In this document: piece after piece, positions 1 to 9,181 of the stretch
How the letters are laid out: each line of letters starts with the position of its first letter
Numbering within the stretch: position 1 is the first letter of the stretch
From: Hyphomicrobiales bacterium
GTDB lineage: Bacteria; Pseudomonadota; Alphaproteobacteria; JAPOUT01
Direction: 5' to 3'
NCBI GenBank assembly: GCA_026708545.1
Contig: JAPOUT010000117.1
Location: 1 to 51,359 of the forward strand
Length of the DNA: 51,359 bases
Notes under the pieces: model-generated
Databases searched by the model: none
Seen by the model: the letters and a program-made list of their open reading frames with translations, nothing else
Told to the model about the DNA's origin: nothing
Program-made: the position numbers and the translations under genes

Positions 1-12
1 GGAAGAAATTAC

Positions 13-51
13 ACCTTGCAATTTGGGAGTTTTAGTCCCAAATTGCAAGGT
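13..51. repeat. Perfect 16-bp inverted repeat before the DUF4143 ATPase gene
   Basis: The arms at 13-28 and 36-51 are exact reverse complements, separated by the 7-base loop GTTTTAG. The right arm ends one base before the ATG at 52. The arms carry a TTTGGGA/TCCCAAA core. As RNA this would be a very stable hairpin that hides the start region. As DNA it could be an operator or a recombination site. No ribosome-binding site can be seen outside the repeat. The window starts only 12 bases upstream, so any further repeat units are not visible. Confidence 0.9.
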
Positions 52-1221
52 ATGTTAAAACGACTGATAACAAAACGCCTCAAAGAAGAAATGGAGATTG
101 CTCCCGCTGTAGCGTTGCTTGGCGCACGCCAAGTAGGCAAGACAACGCTCGCCCGGATGATAGCGAAGCAAGAACCCTCCGTCTATCTTGACCTTGAATC
201 GCCGAGGGATTTGGCAAGGCTGGCCGACCCCGTAAAGTTCCTGGAAGAGACCGGTGATAAACTGGTCATTCTCGACGAAATTCAGCGGGCCCCCGATTTG
301 TTCATGGTTTTGCGGGGCGTGATCGATAAGAATCGCGCCGCCGGCAAGGAAGGCGGGCAATTTCTGCTGCTCGGCTCCGCATCCATGGATTTGCTTCGCC
401 AATCCTCGGAGAGTCTTGCGGGGCGCATCGGTTATGTGGAGATGGGCGGCCTGAACGCCTTGGAAACAGGCGCAGAAAACACCCAATCACTTTGGCAGCG
501 CGGAGGGCTTCCGAACAGTTATCTGGCAAAGAATGATAATTTTGCCATGCGGCAGATTGAAAGCATCATTCGCACTTATTTGGAACGGGATATTCCCCAG
601 ACAGGATTCAATGTTCCTTCCGCAAGACTGCGACGTCTGTGGACGATGCTTGCCCACCTGCAGGGAGAGAATGTGAATTACTCCAATGTGGCAAATAATT
701 TGGAAGTCACTCGTAAAACCATCAATCATTACATCGACATCCTGATTGGCCTCTTCCTGATCAGGCGCGTTGAACCGTTGCATGTTGATGTCAAAAAGAG
801 GCTGGTAAAATTACCACGTTATTATGTACGTGACAGCGGCATCCTGCACCGTTTGCTGAACATCGAAAATCATAACGCACTTTTATCCAATTATATTCTT
901 GGCAAAAGCTGGGAAGGGTTTGTCATCGAAAACATACATTCGGTGCTGCCCCCGCTTTCTGAAACCTATTTTTACCGCACATCCGCGGGAGCGGAAATTG
1001 ATCTGGTTATCAAAATGCCAAATGCAGAAGTGTGGGCGGTGGAAATCAAATACGGTGTCGCTCCGAAATTAAACAAGCACTACAGTCGGACATGCGATGA
1101 CGTCGGTGCAACTCAAAAATACGTCGTCTACGGCGGTAATGACGAGTTCCCCGTCAGAGACAACATACGCGTTATTTCTCTTGAGAAAATGATGAAAAAA
1201 CTAATTTCCTTTCAATCATAA
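52..1221 (+). CDS. AAA+ ATPase with DUF4143 C-terminal domain
   Basis: This is a 389-residue protein of the AAA_14/DUF4143 family, ATPases of poorly known role that are common in mobile or variable gene pools. The Walker A motif GARQVGKTT lies near residues 24-32 and the Walker B motif LVILDEIQ near 71-78. The C-terminal part carries GAEIDLVI followed by VEIKYG (about residues 315-332), the D...ExK pattern of a PD-(D/E)XK-like fold. Family members are usually 370-420 residues, so it looks complete. An upstream TTG at 16 is in frame but lies inside the left arm of the inverted repeat, so ATG 52 is preferred. It stands alone, convergent with the oxidase gene to its right. Its AT-richer codon use differs from the neighbouring metabolic genes, which suggests transfer. 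The biological function is unknown. Confidence 0.88.
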   Translation: MLKRLITKRLKEEMEIAPAVALLGARQVGKTTLARMIAKQEPSVYLDLESPRDLARLADPVKFLEETGDKLVILDEIQRAPDLFMVLRGVIDKNRAAGKEGGQFLLLGSASMDLLRQSSESLAGRIGYVEMGGLNALETGAENTQSLWQRGGLPNSYLAKNDNFAMRQIESIIRTYLERDIPQTGFNVPSARLRRLWTMLAHLQGENVNYSNVANNLEVTRKTINHYIDILIGLFLIRRVEPLHVDVKKRLVKLPRYYVRDSGILHRLLNIENHNALLSNYILGKSWEGFVIENIHSVLPPLSETYFYRTSAGAEIDLVIKMPNAEVWAVEIKYGVAPKLNKHYSRTCDDVGATQKYVVYGGNDEFPVRDNIRVISLEKMMKKLISFQS

Positions 1222-1316
1222 CATCTCCGAAGCACCCAATCGGACGCCTGTCCGGCGCAATCGGCGCGCGTGGACTACAATTTCAAAGGAGGGATGAAAT
1301 TCGAATGCTTCGGGAT

Positions 1317-2459
1317 TCAAACGGCGATGTTTGCGCGCGAGAGTTCCGAAAGAGAGGAGACTCCCATTAGTTTCATATCCCGCTCCACTTCGGATTTGAG
1401 GGTATTGAGAGCGTGCTCAACACCTTCCCTTCCGGCGGCGGCAAGAGCGAAGAGATAGTAGCGGCCGATTCCCACGGCTTTCGCCCCCATCGCCAGGGCC
1501 TTGAGGACGTGGGTGCCCCGCCTGATTCCACCGTCCATCATGACATCAATGTCGTCGCCGACAGCATCAACCACTTCGCCGAGTTGATCAAAAGCGGTGC
1601 GTGAGCCGTCCAACTGCCGCCCGCCATGGTTGGAGAGAATAATTCCCGTACAGCCGATATCGACGGCGTGCTTGGCATCGGCGACCGACATCACACCCTT
1701 CAAACAAAACTGTCCATCCCATCGCGCGACCATATCGGCGGCATCATCCCAATTCATGGCAGGATCGAACATTGTGTTAGCGTAAGCGCTGGCCGGGATT
1801 GCCCCTTTGCTCATATCGATGTGATCTTCCAGCTGCGGCAAACGAAATTTTTCTTGACGGAGGTAGTCAAAGACCCAGCGAGGCTTTAGCGCAAACGACA
1901 TCATCCCTCCAAACGTCAAGCGCAACGGAATGGTGAAACCGGCACGAAGGTCGCGCTCTCGATTGCCACCGGTGATGGTATCGACCGTGAGCATCATGAC
2001 TTCGACGCCTGCGGTTTTGGCGCGCTCCAACATCGCCCGGTTTATACCTCTATCCTTGTGGAAGTAGAACTGGTATGCCTGCGGTGTCTTGTATCTGCGA
2101 CGCAGTTCTTCGATGCTCACCGTTCCCAGTGACGAAACTCCGAACATTGTGCCCATCGCATCTGCCGCCGCGCCGACGGCATGTTCGCCGTCGGGATGAA
2201 ACAATCTCTGCAGCGCCGTTGGCGAGCAATAAAACGGCACCGAGAGTTTTTGCCCCATCACCCGCACCGACATGTCCACATCGCCGACGCCGCGCAAAAC
2301 ATTGGGAACGAGGTCAACGTCATCGAAACTCTCGGTATTCTTGCGGCGGGTGACCTCGTCGTCGGCTCCGCCGTCAATGTAATGAAACATCGGAGCGGGA
2401 AGGCGTCGGCGAGCCAGCGCACGGTAATCTTCAAAGTTACAGCAGTGTTTCAAACGCAT
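1317..2459 (-). CDS. FMN-dependent alpha-hydroxyacid oxidase/dehydrogenase (LldD-like)
   Basis: The 380-residue protein belongs to the FMN-dependent alpha-hydroxyacid dehydrogenase family (L-lactate dehydrogenase LldD, glycolate oxidase, mandelate dehydrogenase). These enzymes oxidise an L-2-hydroxyacid to the 2-oxoacid. Visible marks are the N-terminal FHYIDGGADDE segment, the active-site block SNHGGRQLDG with the catalytic histidine, and the phosphate-binding stretch DGGIRRGTHVLKALAMGAKA. Length matches LldD. It is the last gene of the long minus-strand unit, 138 bases after otnI. In that context a likely role is oxidising lactate, glycolate or a related hydroxyacid produced from sugar acids. 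The exact substrate cannot be read from the sequence. No strong ribosome-binding site precedes the ATG. Confidence 0.87.
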   Translation of the reverse strand: MRLKHCCNFEDYRALARRRLPAPMFHYIDGGADDEVTRRKNTESFDDVDLVPNVLRGVGDVDMSVRVMGQKLSVPFYCSPTALQRLFHPDGEHAVGAAADAMGTMFGVSSLGTVSIEELRRRYKTPQAYQFYFHKDRGINRAMLERAKTAGVEVMMLTVDTITGGNRERDLRAGFTIPLRLTFGGMMSFALKPRWVFDYLRQEKFRLPQLEDHIDMSKGAIPASAYANTMFDPAMNWDDAADMVARWDGQFCLKGVMSVADAKHAVDIGCTGIILSNHGGRQLDGSRTAFDQLGEVVDAVGDDIDVMMDGGIRRGTHVLKALAMGAKAVGIGRYYLFALAAAGREGVEHALNTLKSEVERDMKLMGVSSLSELSRANIAV

Positions 2460-2597
2460 CGTGCGAGCATAAGCGAAAATACGGGAAAATCACACAACTG
2501 TTCCCGTGCGAGCACCCTTGAATCTCTTTTCAACGACACCATGAAAACATCCTTCCATATATGCGTACTCTTATGAGCGTCGCCCGGACAAGCAGAT

Positions 2598-3359
2598 TCA
2601 TCTCCATTTGAGCAGCCAATCCAGCGTTGCATCCGTGGGAGTGTTCGATTTGTATTCAGCACCAAGCGGGGCGGTGTAACCCAGTTCGGCGATGACGCGA
2701 AACACATGTGCGTAATTAATTTCTCCATGATCGGGAGGTCCCCGGTCGGGAACCGAGGCGAACTGGATGTGTCCAATTCTGGGAAGAAGAGATCTGATGC
2801 GATGGGTTAAATCTCCTTCCATAAGTTGGACGTGGTAACAATCGAACATCAGTTTGACGTTGTCTGCGCCGACTGCGTCCATCACATTTATTGCCTGTTC
2901 CGTTGTCGTTAGAAAGTAACCCGGCGCGTCATACTTGTTGAGCGGTTCTATCAGGATGCTGACAGCGTGTTTTGAGGCTTTTTCACATGCGGATTGCAGG
3001 TTTGCAACGAAGGTTTTTTCGGCCTCGGGCCCGTTAGCAAAACCCGCCATGACGTGAACGTTTGACGCTCCGACATCCACGGCGTAAGCAACGGCTTCAT
3101 CGATAGCGGCGCGCGCTTCGGCTTCACGTCCCGGGATGGCGGAAAGGCCGTTGTCGCCAGCATCGACATCCCCGCGACGGGTATTGAGGCCCAGCATAGG
3201 CAGCCCGGTTTCCGACAACGCCGCCCTCACCTCCTCCGCAGGCGCGTCATAAGGCCAATGGCATTCGACCGCATCGAATCCGGCCCTTTTGGCGGCTCGG
3301 ACGGCATCGGGCAAAGAACGGTCGTTCCAGAGAAACCCGAGATTGGCGGAAAACTTCAC
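2598..3359 (-). CDS. otnI: 2-oxo-tetronate isomerase, hydroxypyruvate isomerase family
   Basis: This is a TIM-barrel sugar isomerase of the Hyi/OtnI family, 253 residues from the chosen start. Conserved features include AGFDAVECHWPY near the N-terminus, the metal-ligand glutamate in LIEPLNKYDAPGYFL, the MFDCYHVQ strand and the GHIQFASVPDR strand. In the D-erythronate/L-threonate pathway OtnI interconverts 2-oxo-tetronate isomers before phosphorylation. Assignment rests on family plus the direct neighbours otnC, otnK and ltnD. The start is a GTG that overlaps the otnC stop codon as GTGA, with GGAG eight bases upstream. A second GTG three codons earlier is possible. A generic hydroxypyruvate isomerase would look the same outside this context. 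Confidence 0.8.
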   Translation of the reverse strand: MKFSANLGFLWNDRSLPDAVRAAKRAGFDAVECHWPYDAPAEEVRAALSETGLPMLGLNTRRGDVDAGDNGLSAIPGREAEARAAIDEAVAYAVDVGASNVHVMAGFANGPEAEKTFVANLQSACEKASKHAVSILIEPLNKYDAPGYFLTTTEQAINVMDAVGADNVKLMFDCYHVQLMEGDLTHRIRSLLPRIGHIQFASVPDRGPPDHGEINYAHVFRVIAELGYTAPLGAEYKSNTPTDATLDWLLKWR

Positions 3360-4006
3360 GCCTCCCACTCCACATCGAATTTCGCGACCAACGCCTTCAC
3401 CTGCGCATCGGTCAGCGCGCGGGGAGACTGCCCGCGGGTCATCATTGCCAGCCGTGCCGTGTATTCGAGTTCTTCGATCGCGTTGCAGGCGGCCTCGATA
3501 TCCTTGCCGGCAACTACGGGACCGTGATTGGCAAGCATCACCGCAGACCTTTTACCTGCCAGCCCGCGCACCGCCTCGCCCATGGCCTGATCACCGGGAA
3601 GGAAAAAAGGCAGCAACTTTACCTTGCCCAGTTTCATGATCGCGTACGGAGTCAGGGAAGGCAAAAAATTATCCTCGTCGGCATCGGGCATCATGGACAA
3701 TGCGACCGAATAGCAGGAATGCAGATGAACCACGGCCCCCGCGGTCGTTCTGGTATCGTAGAATGCCGCATGCAGCGGCATTTCCTTTGTCGGCGGATCA
3801 CCGTCAATCAAATTACCCTGCGCATCGAACCGGCTAAGCCGTCCGGGATCGAGTCGGCCAAAACTGGTGCCTGTCGGACTGACAAGCAATCCCCCCTCGG
3901 ACGTGCGCGCCGAGATATTGCCCGTGCTGCCGCCGGTCAGCCCGCGGTCGAACATTGATTTTGCGAGCAGGCACATCTGCTCGCGCAGTTTGGCTTCTTC
4001 GCTCAT
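3356..4006 (-). CDS. otnC: 3-oxo-tetronate 4-phosphate decarboxylase, class II aldolase family
   Basis: This is a class II aldolase/adducin-family protein of 216 residues. The family's zinc-binding histidines appear as VVHLHSCYS and ANHGPVVAGK, and the GGSTGNISAR loop near the N-terminus is typical of the fold. In the OtnK-OtnC route the enzyme decarboxylates 3-oxo-tetronate 4-phosphate to dihydroxyacetone phosphate. The ATG at 4006 overlaps the otnK stop as ATGA, which is why it was chosen over an in-frame start 36 codons upstream that would run deep into otnK. The otnI start in turn overlaps this gene's stop. Tight coupling with otnK, otnI and ltnD makes the pathway assignment stronger than the family alone. 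Confidence 0.84.
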   Translation of the reverse strand: MSEEAKLREQMCLLAKSMFDRGLTGGSTGNISARTSEGGLLVSPTGTSFGRLDPGRLSRFDAQGNLIDGDPPTKEMPLHAAFYDTRTTAGAVVHLHSCYSVALSMMPDADEDNFLPSLTPYAIMKLGKVKLLPFFLPGDQAMGEAVRGLAGKRSAVMLANHGPVVAGKDIEAACNAIEELEYTARLAMMTRGQSPRALTDAQVKALVAKFDVEWEA

Positions 4007-5274
4007 GCGCTTTTCAGCTTTGCCCGGGCATCGGTAAAGAAAGTCTCCGCGCCGAAGTTGCCCGATTTTAACGTCAAGGCTATCCGGTGTCCGCCGGACC
4101 GGCAAAACGTCCAAGGCACACCCGGCGCAATCTCGACTCCGATATCAAGACGGCTGACGCCGAGAGCCTTGGCAACCGAGCCCGAAGTTTCACCGCCCGC
4201 GACGACAAACCGCCGCGCCCCTGCATCGCGCGCCGCGACCGCGCAAACGGCAAGAGCCTGTTCCACGGTTTCACCGGCTTGGGCCGCGCCCAGCTTTTCC
4301 TGCGCCGCCTTGACGCCGGAAGGCTCGTCCGTGGCATAAAGAATGGGCGCTCGCGACAAGTCCTGGCCAGCCAGCCACTCCAAAGCGGATTGCGGACCGT
4401 TCTCGGCCAAATCAAGCGGATCAAGCCGGAATGCAGGCGCACCGCGCGCCGTGTAATCGGCAACCTGTTTGTTGGTCATGGCCGAGCAACTTCCCGACAA
4501 AACGACAATGCCCTCCCCTATCCGCGGAACCGCGGCTTGCGATGCGTCCCGCGACAGAATTCCATCGGCTAGATACAGCGACGGCAAGGGCATGGCTACC
4601 GCCGATCCGCCCGTCATCAAGGGCATGTCCCGACAAGCTTCGGCGATCACGTTGAGGTCAGCATTGGCGATAGCATCAACCACCACATGCGCTACACCTT
4701 GCGCTTTTAGTTCCGCCAATGCCGAGCGCAAAGATTTAACACCGCGCGCCACCGCCAACCGGTCGACCAAGCCTACCGGGCGTGTTACTTGCGGTTGCAG
4801 CAACCGTGCCAGATTGCTGTCCCGCATGGGAGTCAGCGGATGATCCTTCATCGGGCTTTCTGCCAGCGGCTGCCGGCCCACAAAAAGATTTCCCATGAAG
4901 ACGGCGCGTCCGTTTTCGGGAAAGGCCGGACAATAAATCGTCTGGTCCGTTCCCAAATCCGCCATCAATGCTTCGGCCACCGGACCAATGTTGCCTTCAG
5001 AGGTTGAGTCAAAAGTTGAACAGTATTTCCAGAAAAATCGTTGCGCCCCGGCCGCCCGAAGCCATTTCAATGCCGCGCGGGTTTTCGCTACAGCTTTGCT
5101 CACCGGTGCAGTGCGAGATTTGAGCGCGATGATCTCGAAGGCGGCGGTGTCGGAAGGCGGCTCCGAGGGCACATCTATCCGGAGCGAAACCCGCACGCCG
5201 CTGCGTGCCAGCAACCCAGCCAGATCGGTGGCACCTGTGAAGTCATCGGCAATGCAGCCCAGAATGGTTGCCAT
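4003..5274 (-). CDS. otnK: 3-oxo-tetronate kinase, four-carbon acid sugar kinase family (DUF1537)
   Basis: This is a four-carbon acid sugar kinase of 423 residues. The family hallmark CIADDFTGATDLAGLL lies at the N-terminus, and the C-terminal nucleotide-binding domain carries VVAGGETSGSVAKALGV. OtnK phosphorylates 3-oxo-tetronate made by LtnD, and OtnC then decarboxylates the product. The start MATILGC at 5274 is chosen because it places the hallmark near residue 10 and has AAAGGAA upstream. A longer frame to 5346 adds 24 residues with no family similarity. The gap to ltnD is 88 bases and the overlap with otnC is four bases. The combination kinase + aldolase + dehydrogenase + isomerase is the described D-erythronate/L-threonate gene set. 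Confidence 0.88.
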   Translation of the reverse strand: MATILGCIADDFTGATDLAGLLARSGVRVSLRIDVPSEPPSDTAAFEIIALKSRTAPVSKAVAKTRAALKWLRAAGAQRFFWKYCSTFDSTSEGNIGPVAEALMADLGTDQTIYCPAFPENGRAVFMGNLFVGRQPLAESPMKDHPLTPMRDSNLARLLQPQVTRPVGLVDRLAVARGVKSLRSALAELKAQGVAHVVVDAIANADLNVIAEACRDMPLMTGGSAVAMPLPSLYLADGILSRDASQAAVPRIGEGIVVLSGSCSAMTNKQVADYTARGAPAFRLDPLDLAENGPQSALEWLAGQDLSRAPILYATDEPSGVKAAQEKLGAAQAGETVEQALAVCAVAARDAGARRFVVAGGETSGSVAKALGVSRLDIGVEIAPGVPWTFCRSGGHRIALTLKSGNFGAETFFTDARAKLKSA

Positions 5275-5362
5275 CGGCTTGTTCCTTTTCAGTTGGCTCT
5301 GCAATCCGGCATCAGCGGATTGTCCGTTTAACTCCGAGAGCGGCACAAGCGGCCATAGGAGA

Positions 5363-6277
5363 TTACTCCTCTCCGGGCAGGGTCAAACCTGCGTTGCGAG
5401 CATAGACTTTGGCCACGGCGGCATCGTCTTCCCGCCCGTGCCCCATCTCGGCGGCGGTCATGAATTGCCGCAAAGCGGCAGTGGTGATCGGCGCGTCGAA
5501 CCGAACCGATTTGGCGATGTCCAGCACGATGCCGAGATCCTTAGGCCAGATGTTGACCGAACTGTGCGGCGTGTAATCCCCCGATACAATGTGCGGCGCG
5601 CGATTCTCGAGCATCCAACTGGTGCCGGCGCATTTGCTAATCACCTCGACAAATTTCTCCGGAGTTACACCCTGGGTCATCCCGAAAGTTAAAGCCTCGG
5701 CCATCGTAGCGATATGAACACCGGCCAAAAGCTGGTTCACGGCTTTCATGGCACTCCCCGTGCCGGGCTCGTCGCCCAACTCGAAAACAATCTCGGCAGT
5801 GCTATCGAGAATGGGACGTGCCGCCGCAAAGGCATCGGCGGATCCCGAAGCCATGATCGACAACTGCCCGTTGGCAGCCTTAACCGACCCGCCCGAAATC
5901 GGCGCGTCAAGATACAGCACGCCGGCCTCGGCACAACGCGCGGCCATGTCCCCGGCAAAAGACGGAGACACGGTCGTGCAAGCCAGCACCACCGCGCCGG
6001 GTTTGAGAGAAGCGACAATTCCCCCGTCTCCAAACATTACGTCTTGAGTCTGCTCGGCATTCAACACGACAACGACCACCGCATCCAGTTCGCACGCCGC
6101 GCCGGTTATTTCGGAGGGCTGTCCGCCGTCACTGCGGAATTTATCGACCCGTTTGGCGTCGACATCAACACCCCAGACCATATGGCCGCTCCGCAAAACG
6201 GAAACCGCGATGCCGTAGCCCATGGAGCCCAGTCCGATAACCGCAACCTTGCGGGGGGATTGCACGGCTTCGCTCAT
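5363..6277 (-). CDS. ltnD: L-threonate (tetronate) dehydrogenase, beta-hydroxyacid dehydrogenase family
   Basis: The protein has 304 residues and belongs to the 3-hydroxyisobutyrate dehydrogenase superfamily. The NAD-binding motif VIGLGSMGYGIA lies near residue 12. The substrate-binding signature DAPISGGSVKAANG and the catalytic lysine in SAMKAVNQLLAG are intact. Next to otnK-otnC-otnI the natural call is LtnD, which oxidises L-threonate (or DenD for D-erythronate) at C2 or C3 to the oxo-tetronate used by OtnI and OtnK. The ATG overlaps the stop of the preceding 2-hydroxyacid dehydrogenase as ATGA. Two other members of this superfamily are in the window (38107-38991 and 44544-45440), neither next to an otnK. 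Confidence 0.82.
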   Translation of the reverse strand: MSEAVQSPRKVAVIGLGSMGYGIAVSVLRSGHMVWGVDVDAKRVDKFRSDGGQPSEITGAACELDAVVVVVLNAEQTQDVMFGDGGIVASLKPGAVVLACTTVSPSFAGDMAARCAEAGVLYLDAPISGGSVKAANGQLSIMASGSADAFAAARPILDSTAEIVFELGDEPGTGSAMKAVNQLLAGVHIATMAEALTFGMTQGVTPEKFVEVISKCAGTSWMLENRAPHIVSGDYTPHSSVNIWPKDLGIVLDIAKSVRFDAPITTAALRQFMTAAEMGHGREDDAAVAKVYARNAGLTLPGEE

Positions 6278-7233
6278 GCCGGTTTCCCCCGTGCCATTTC
6301 GGGAACGGCTGAAATCACGCTTCCGTCCGCAAAGTGCCGAACCAAATTATCGACCGCGAGGTCGCCCATCGCCCGGCGGGTTTCCACCGTGGCACTGCCG
6401 ACATGCGGGACGAGCACGACGTTTTCCATCAATCTCAGAGCCTCGGGCACATGGGGTTCGTTTTCAAACACATCCAATCCCGCCGCACCAAGCGCATTGT
6501 TTTGCAGAGCCTCAATAAGCGCTTTTTCATCAACAACGCTGCCGCGTGACACGTTGATTAATATTCCCTCCGGCCCCAGTGCCTTTAATATGTCTGCATT
6601 CACCAAATGCCGCGTCGACTCGCCGCCGGGCGTGATGCAAATCAGAGCATCCGCTTCCCCGGCCATCGCCTCGAGGCTTTCAAAATACCGATAAGGCACG
6701 TTGCGCTTGTTGCGTGCATGGTAGAAAATCTCGGGTTGAAAAGGTGCGAGCTTGCCGGCAATGGCCCGGCCGATGCGCCCCATGCCCAGAATGCCGATTT
6801 TACGGTTGTCCGCCGAGCGTGAAAGACGAAAATTGCCTTTAGCCTCCCAGTCCCCCGAGCGCACATGGTTTTCATTCGCCCTTAATTCTCGAAAGCAGCT
6901 CAGCAGCAGCAGCAAAGCCGTTGTGGCAACCTCGGCATCCAAGACGCCCGGCGTGTGGGTGACCAGGACGTTTTGTTCCAGCGCCATATCAACGTTTATG
7001 GCATCATAACCCACGCCGTAATTGCTGATAAGTTTGAGGTTTGGAAGAAGCGCAAAATAATCGTCTTCAATGCCGTCATGACCGTTGGTCAAAACATAAG
7101 GAACGCCGTCTCCATTCTTCTCGAGCCAGGATTTCGGAGACTCCAAGTCATCCGCGTATACCAGTTGAAACTCCGGCTCCAATCTGGATTTCATGGAGTC
7201 GGTAATTCCGCCGATAACGAATATTTTGGGCAT
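6274..7233 (-). CDS. D-isomer specific 2-hydroxyacid dehydrogenase (hydroxypyruvate/glyoxylate reductase-like)
   Basis: This is a 319-residue NAD(P)-dependent 2-hydroxyacid dehydrogenase. The Rossmann motif GILGMGRIGRAIAGKL and the catalytic triad are all present: arginine in INVSRGSVVDEKAL, glutamate in LDVFENEPHVPEAL and histidine in LVPHVGSATVETR. The start MPKIFVIGG at 7233 lies 10 bases after the dehydratase stop. The frame is open further upstream but would overlap the dehydratase. It probably reduces hydroxypyruvate, glyoxylate or another 2-oxoacid made during sugar-acid breakdown. Substrate is inferred from the neighbours only. It is translationally coupled to ltnD downstream. Confidence 0.85.
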   Translation of the reverse strand: MPKIFVIGGITDSMKSRLEPEFQLVYADDLESPKSWLEKNGDGVPYVLTNGHDGIEDDYFALLPNLKLISNYGVGYDAINVDMALEQNVLVTHTPGVLDAEVATTALLLLLSCFRELRANENHVRSGDWEAKGNFRLSRSADNRKIGILGMGRIGRAIAGKLAPFQPEIFYHARNKRNVPYRYFESLEAMAGEADALICITPGGESTRHLVNADILKALGPEGILINVSRGSVVDEKALIEALQNNALGAAGLDVFENEPHVPEALRLMENVVLVPHVGSATVETRRAMGDLAVDNLVRHFADGSVISAVPEMARGKPA

Positions 7234-7243
7234 GAGCGTCTTC

Positions 7244-9055
7244 CTAATGGTTGTCCCTCGGGAGGGATTTTCGGGAAACATCCCGATAGGTTTCGGCATC
7301 CTTGAGGGTCATGCCTTTGTCGAACTGTCCGGTTAGCTCGCGGAAATATTGCTGCCACGGCGTTTGGCTTTGGGGACCCGTGAATCCGCCGCGCGCGTTC
7401 AACTCCGCCCGGCGTTCCGCAATTTCATCTTCCGCAACCAGCATGTCGGCCGTCGAGTTTTCGAGATCAACGCAAATGATGTCGCCGTTTTTCAAAATCG
7501 CGAGATTGCCGCCGTCGGCCGCCTCGGGCGAAGCGTTCAGTATCGAGGGAGATCCCGAAGTTCCCGACTGCCTGCCGTCGCCAATGCACGGCAACGCTTC
7601 AATTCCCTGCTTCAGCAAATAGCTTGGCGGACGCATATTGACGACCTCCGCGCCGCCCGGAAACCCCTTGGGACCCGCGCCGCGCATCACCAAAATGCAA
7701 TTCTCGTCAATTTGCTCGTTTGGATCGTCAATGCGCTTGTGATAATCCTCAACACCGTCAAACACGACAGCGCGCCCCTTGAAGCTGTTCGGGGTGTCGG
7801 GCGAAGAGAGGTATTTCTTTCGGAAATTTTCACTGATCACGCTGGTTTTCATAATGGCGCTGGCAAACAGATTGCCGCTCAAATTGATAAATCCCGCATT
7901 TTCACGAACGGGACGGCTCACCGGCTTGATGACGTCTTGATCGGTTGAACGAAACGCGCCGCAGTTTTCGGCGAGCGTCTTTCCGTTGACCGTAACAACG
8001 TCGGGGTGCGGCATGAGGCCCGCATCAAGAAGTTCTCCGACCACCGCCCTAACGCCGCCGGCGCGATGGTAATCCTCGCCGAGATAATCGCCGGCCGGCT
8101 GCAAATTAACCAAAAGCGGAATGTGGTGCCCGATGCTTTGCCAGTCGTTATTGTCGAGCTTCACTCCCAAATGCCGCGCGACGGCGTTGAGGTGGATGGG
8201 CGCATTGGTTGAACCGCCGATGGCGGAATTTACAACGATTGCGTTTTCGAAAGCGTGCCGCGACATGATTGCGTCCGGCCGCATGTCCTCCCAAACCATA
8301 TCGACAATGCGCAATCCCGTTTCATAACTGATTTGTCCGCGTTCGCGATAGGGCGCCGGGATTGCGGCGGAACCGGGGAGTTGCATTCCCAGAACTTCAG
8401 CGAGCGAATTCATCGTTGATGCCGTGCCCATCGTGTTGCAAAATCCGACCGAAGGCGCAGCGCTTGCAACCAGCTTAATGAACCCCTCGCCGTCAATCTC
8501 GCCGCGCGCGCGCATTTCACGCGCTTTCCAAATAATAGTTCCCGAACCCGTGCGTTTGTTGTTGAACCAGCCGTTGAGCATCGGCCCGACGCTTAGTGCA
8601 ATGGCGGGGATGTTCACGGTAGCCGCCGCCATGAGCAACGCGGGCGTGGTTTTGTCGCAACCGATGTTGAGCACGACCCCGTCAATGGGATACCCGAACA
8701 AAGTCTCGACGAGCGACAAGTAGGCCAGGTTGCGATCGAGCATGGCGGTGGGGCGCTTGCCGCTTTCCTGAATCGGATGCACGGGAATCTCAATCGCGGT
8801 TCCCCCCGCCGCGACAATCCCGTCCCGGACGCGCTTGCTCAATTCGATGTGGTGGCGGTTGCACGGCGAGAGATCGCTCCCCGTTTGCGCAATCCCGATA
8901 ATCGGCTTGCCGGATTGCAGTTCTTCGCGTGTCAGGCCGTAGTTGAGATAGCGCTCCAAATAAAGCGCCGTCATTTCCGGATCGTCAGGGTTGTTGAACC
9001 AATTTCGCGATCTTAATTTTTGCGGGTCGTGTTTTTTCGGATCATGCGGCGGCAT
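7244..9055 (-). CDS. IlvD/Edd-family sugar-acid dehydratase (pentonate dehydratase type)
   Basis: This is a 603-residue dehydratase of the IlvD/Edd family, which removes water from a sugar acid to give a 2-keto-3-deoxy acid. Three cysteine sites fit the iron-sulfur ligands: [19 protein letters not shown] and [11 protein letters not shown]. The N-terminal segment with [19 protein letters not shown] and the length fit the L-arabinonate/D-xylonate dehydratase branch rather than the biosynthetic IlvD enzyme (about 560 residues). GGGAG lies eight bases before the ATG. It is followed by hydroxyacid dehydrogenases and the tetronate genes, and preceded by the sugar transporter. It therefore probably handles a pentonate or hexonate delivered or formed by that system. 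The exact sugar acid cannot be decided. Confidence 0.87.
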   Translation of the reverse strand: MPPHDPKKHDPQKLRSRNWFNNPDDPEMTALYLERYLNYGLTREELQSGKPIIGIAQTGSDLSPCNRHHIELSKRVRDGIVAAGGTAIEIPVHPIQESGKRPTAMLDRNLAYLSLVETLFGYPIDGVVLNIGCDKTTPALLMAAATVNIPAIALSVGPMLNGWFNNKRTGSGTIIWKAREMRARGEIDGEGFIKLVASAAPSVGFCNTMGTASTMNSLAEVLGMQLPGSAAIPAPYRERGQISYETGLRIVDMVWEDMRPDAIMSRHAFENAIVVNSAIGGSTNAPIHLNAVARHLGVKLDNNDWQSIGHHIPLLVNLQPAGDYLGEDYHRAGGVRAVVGELLDAGLMPHPDVVTVNGKTLAENCGAFRSTDQDVIKPVSRPVRENAGFINLSGNLFASAIMKTSVISENFRKKYLSSPDTPNSFKGRAVVFDGVEDYHKRIDDPNEQIDENCILVMRGAGPKGFPGGAEVVNMRPPSYLLKQGIEALPCIGDGRQSGTSGSPSILNASPEAADGGNLAILKNGDIICVDLENSTADMLVAEDEIAERRAELNARGGFTGPQSQTPWQQYFRELTGQFDKGMTLKDAETYRDVSRKSLPRDNH

Positions 9056-9181
9056 CGGATTTCTCCCGGTGGTTGCTGTGCAAATCCCCGGGGTTTTTTA
9101 AAATCCGGGATTTTGCCGTGGTTTTGGTTTTCATCATGGTTTCGCCTGGATTTGAAAGTCAGTGGCGTGTTGCAAGGGGAA

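Noticed and set aside
7244-9055. Reading the dehydratase as biosynthetic IlvD
   Set aside because: Length, the N-terminal segment and the surrounding sugar-acid genes fit the pentonate dehydratase branch; no other branched-chain amino-acid biosynthesis gene is near.
9085-9125. Possible terminator between frcK and the dehydratase (CCCCGGGG and TCCGGGA repeats with a T-run)
   Set aside because: The arms pair only with bulges and the geometry does not give a convincing stem followed by T on the minus strand.
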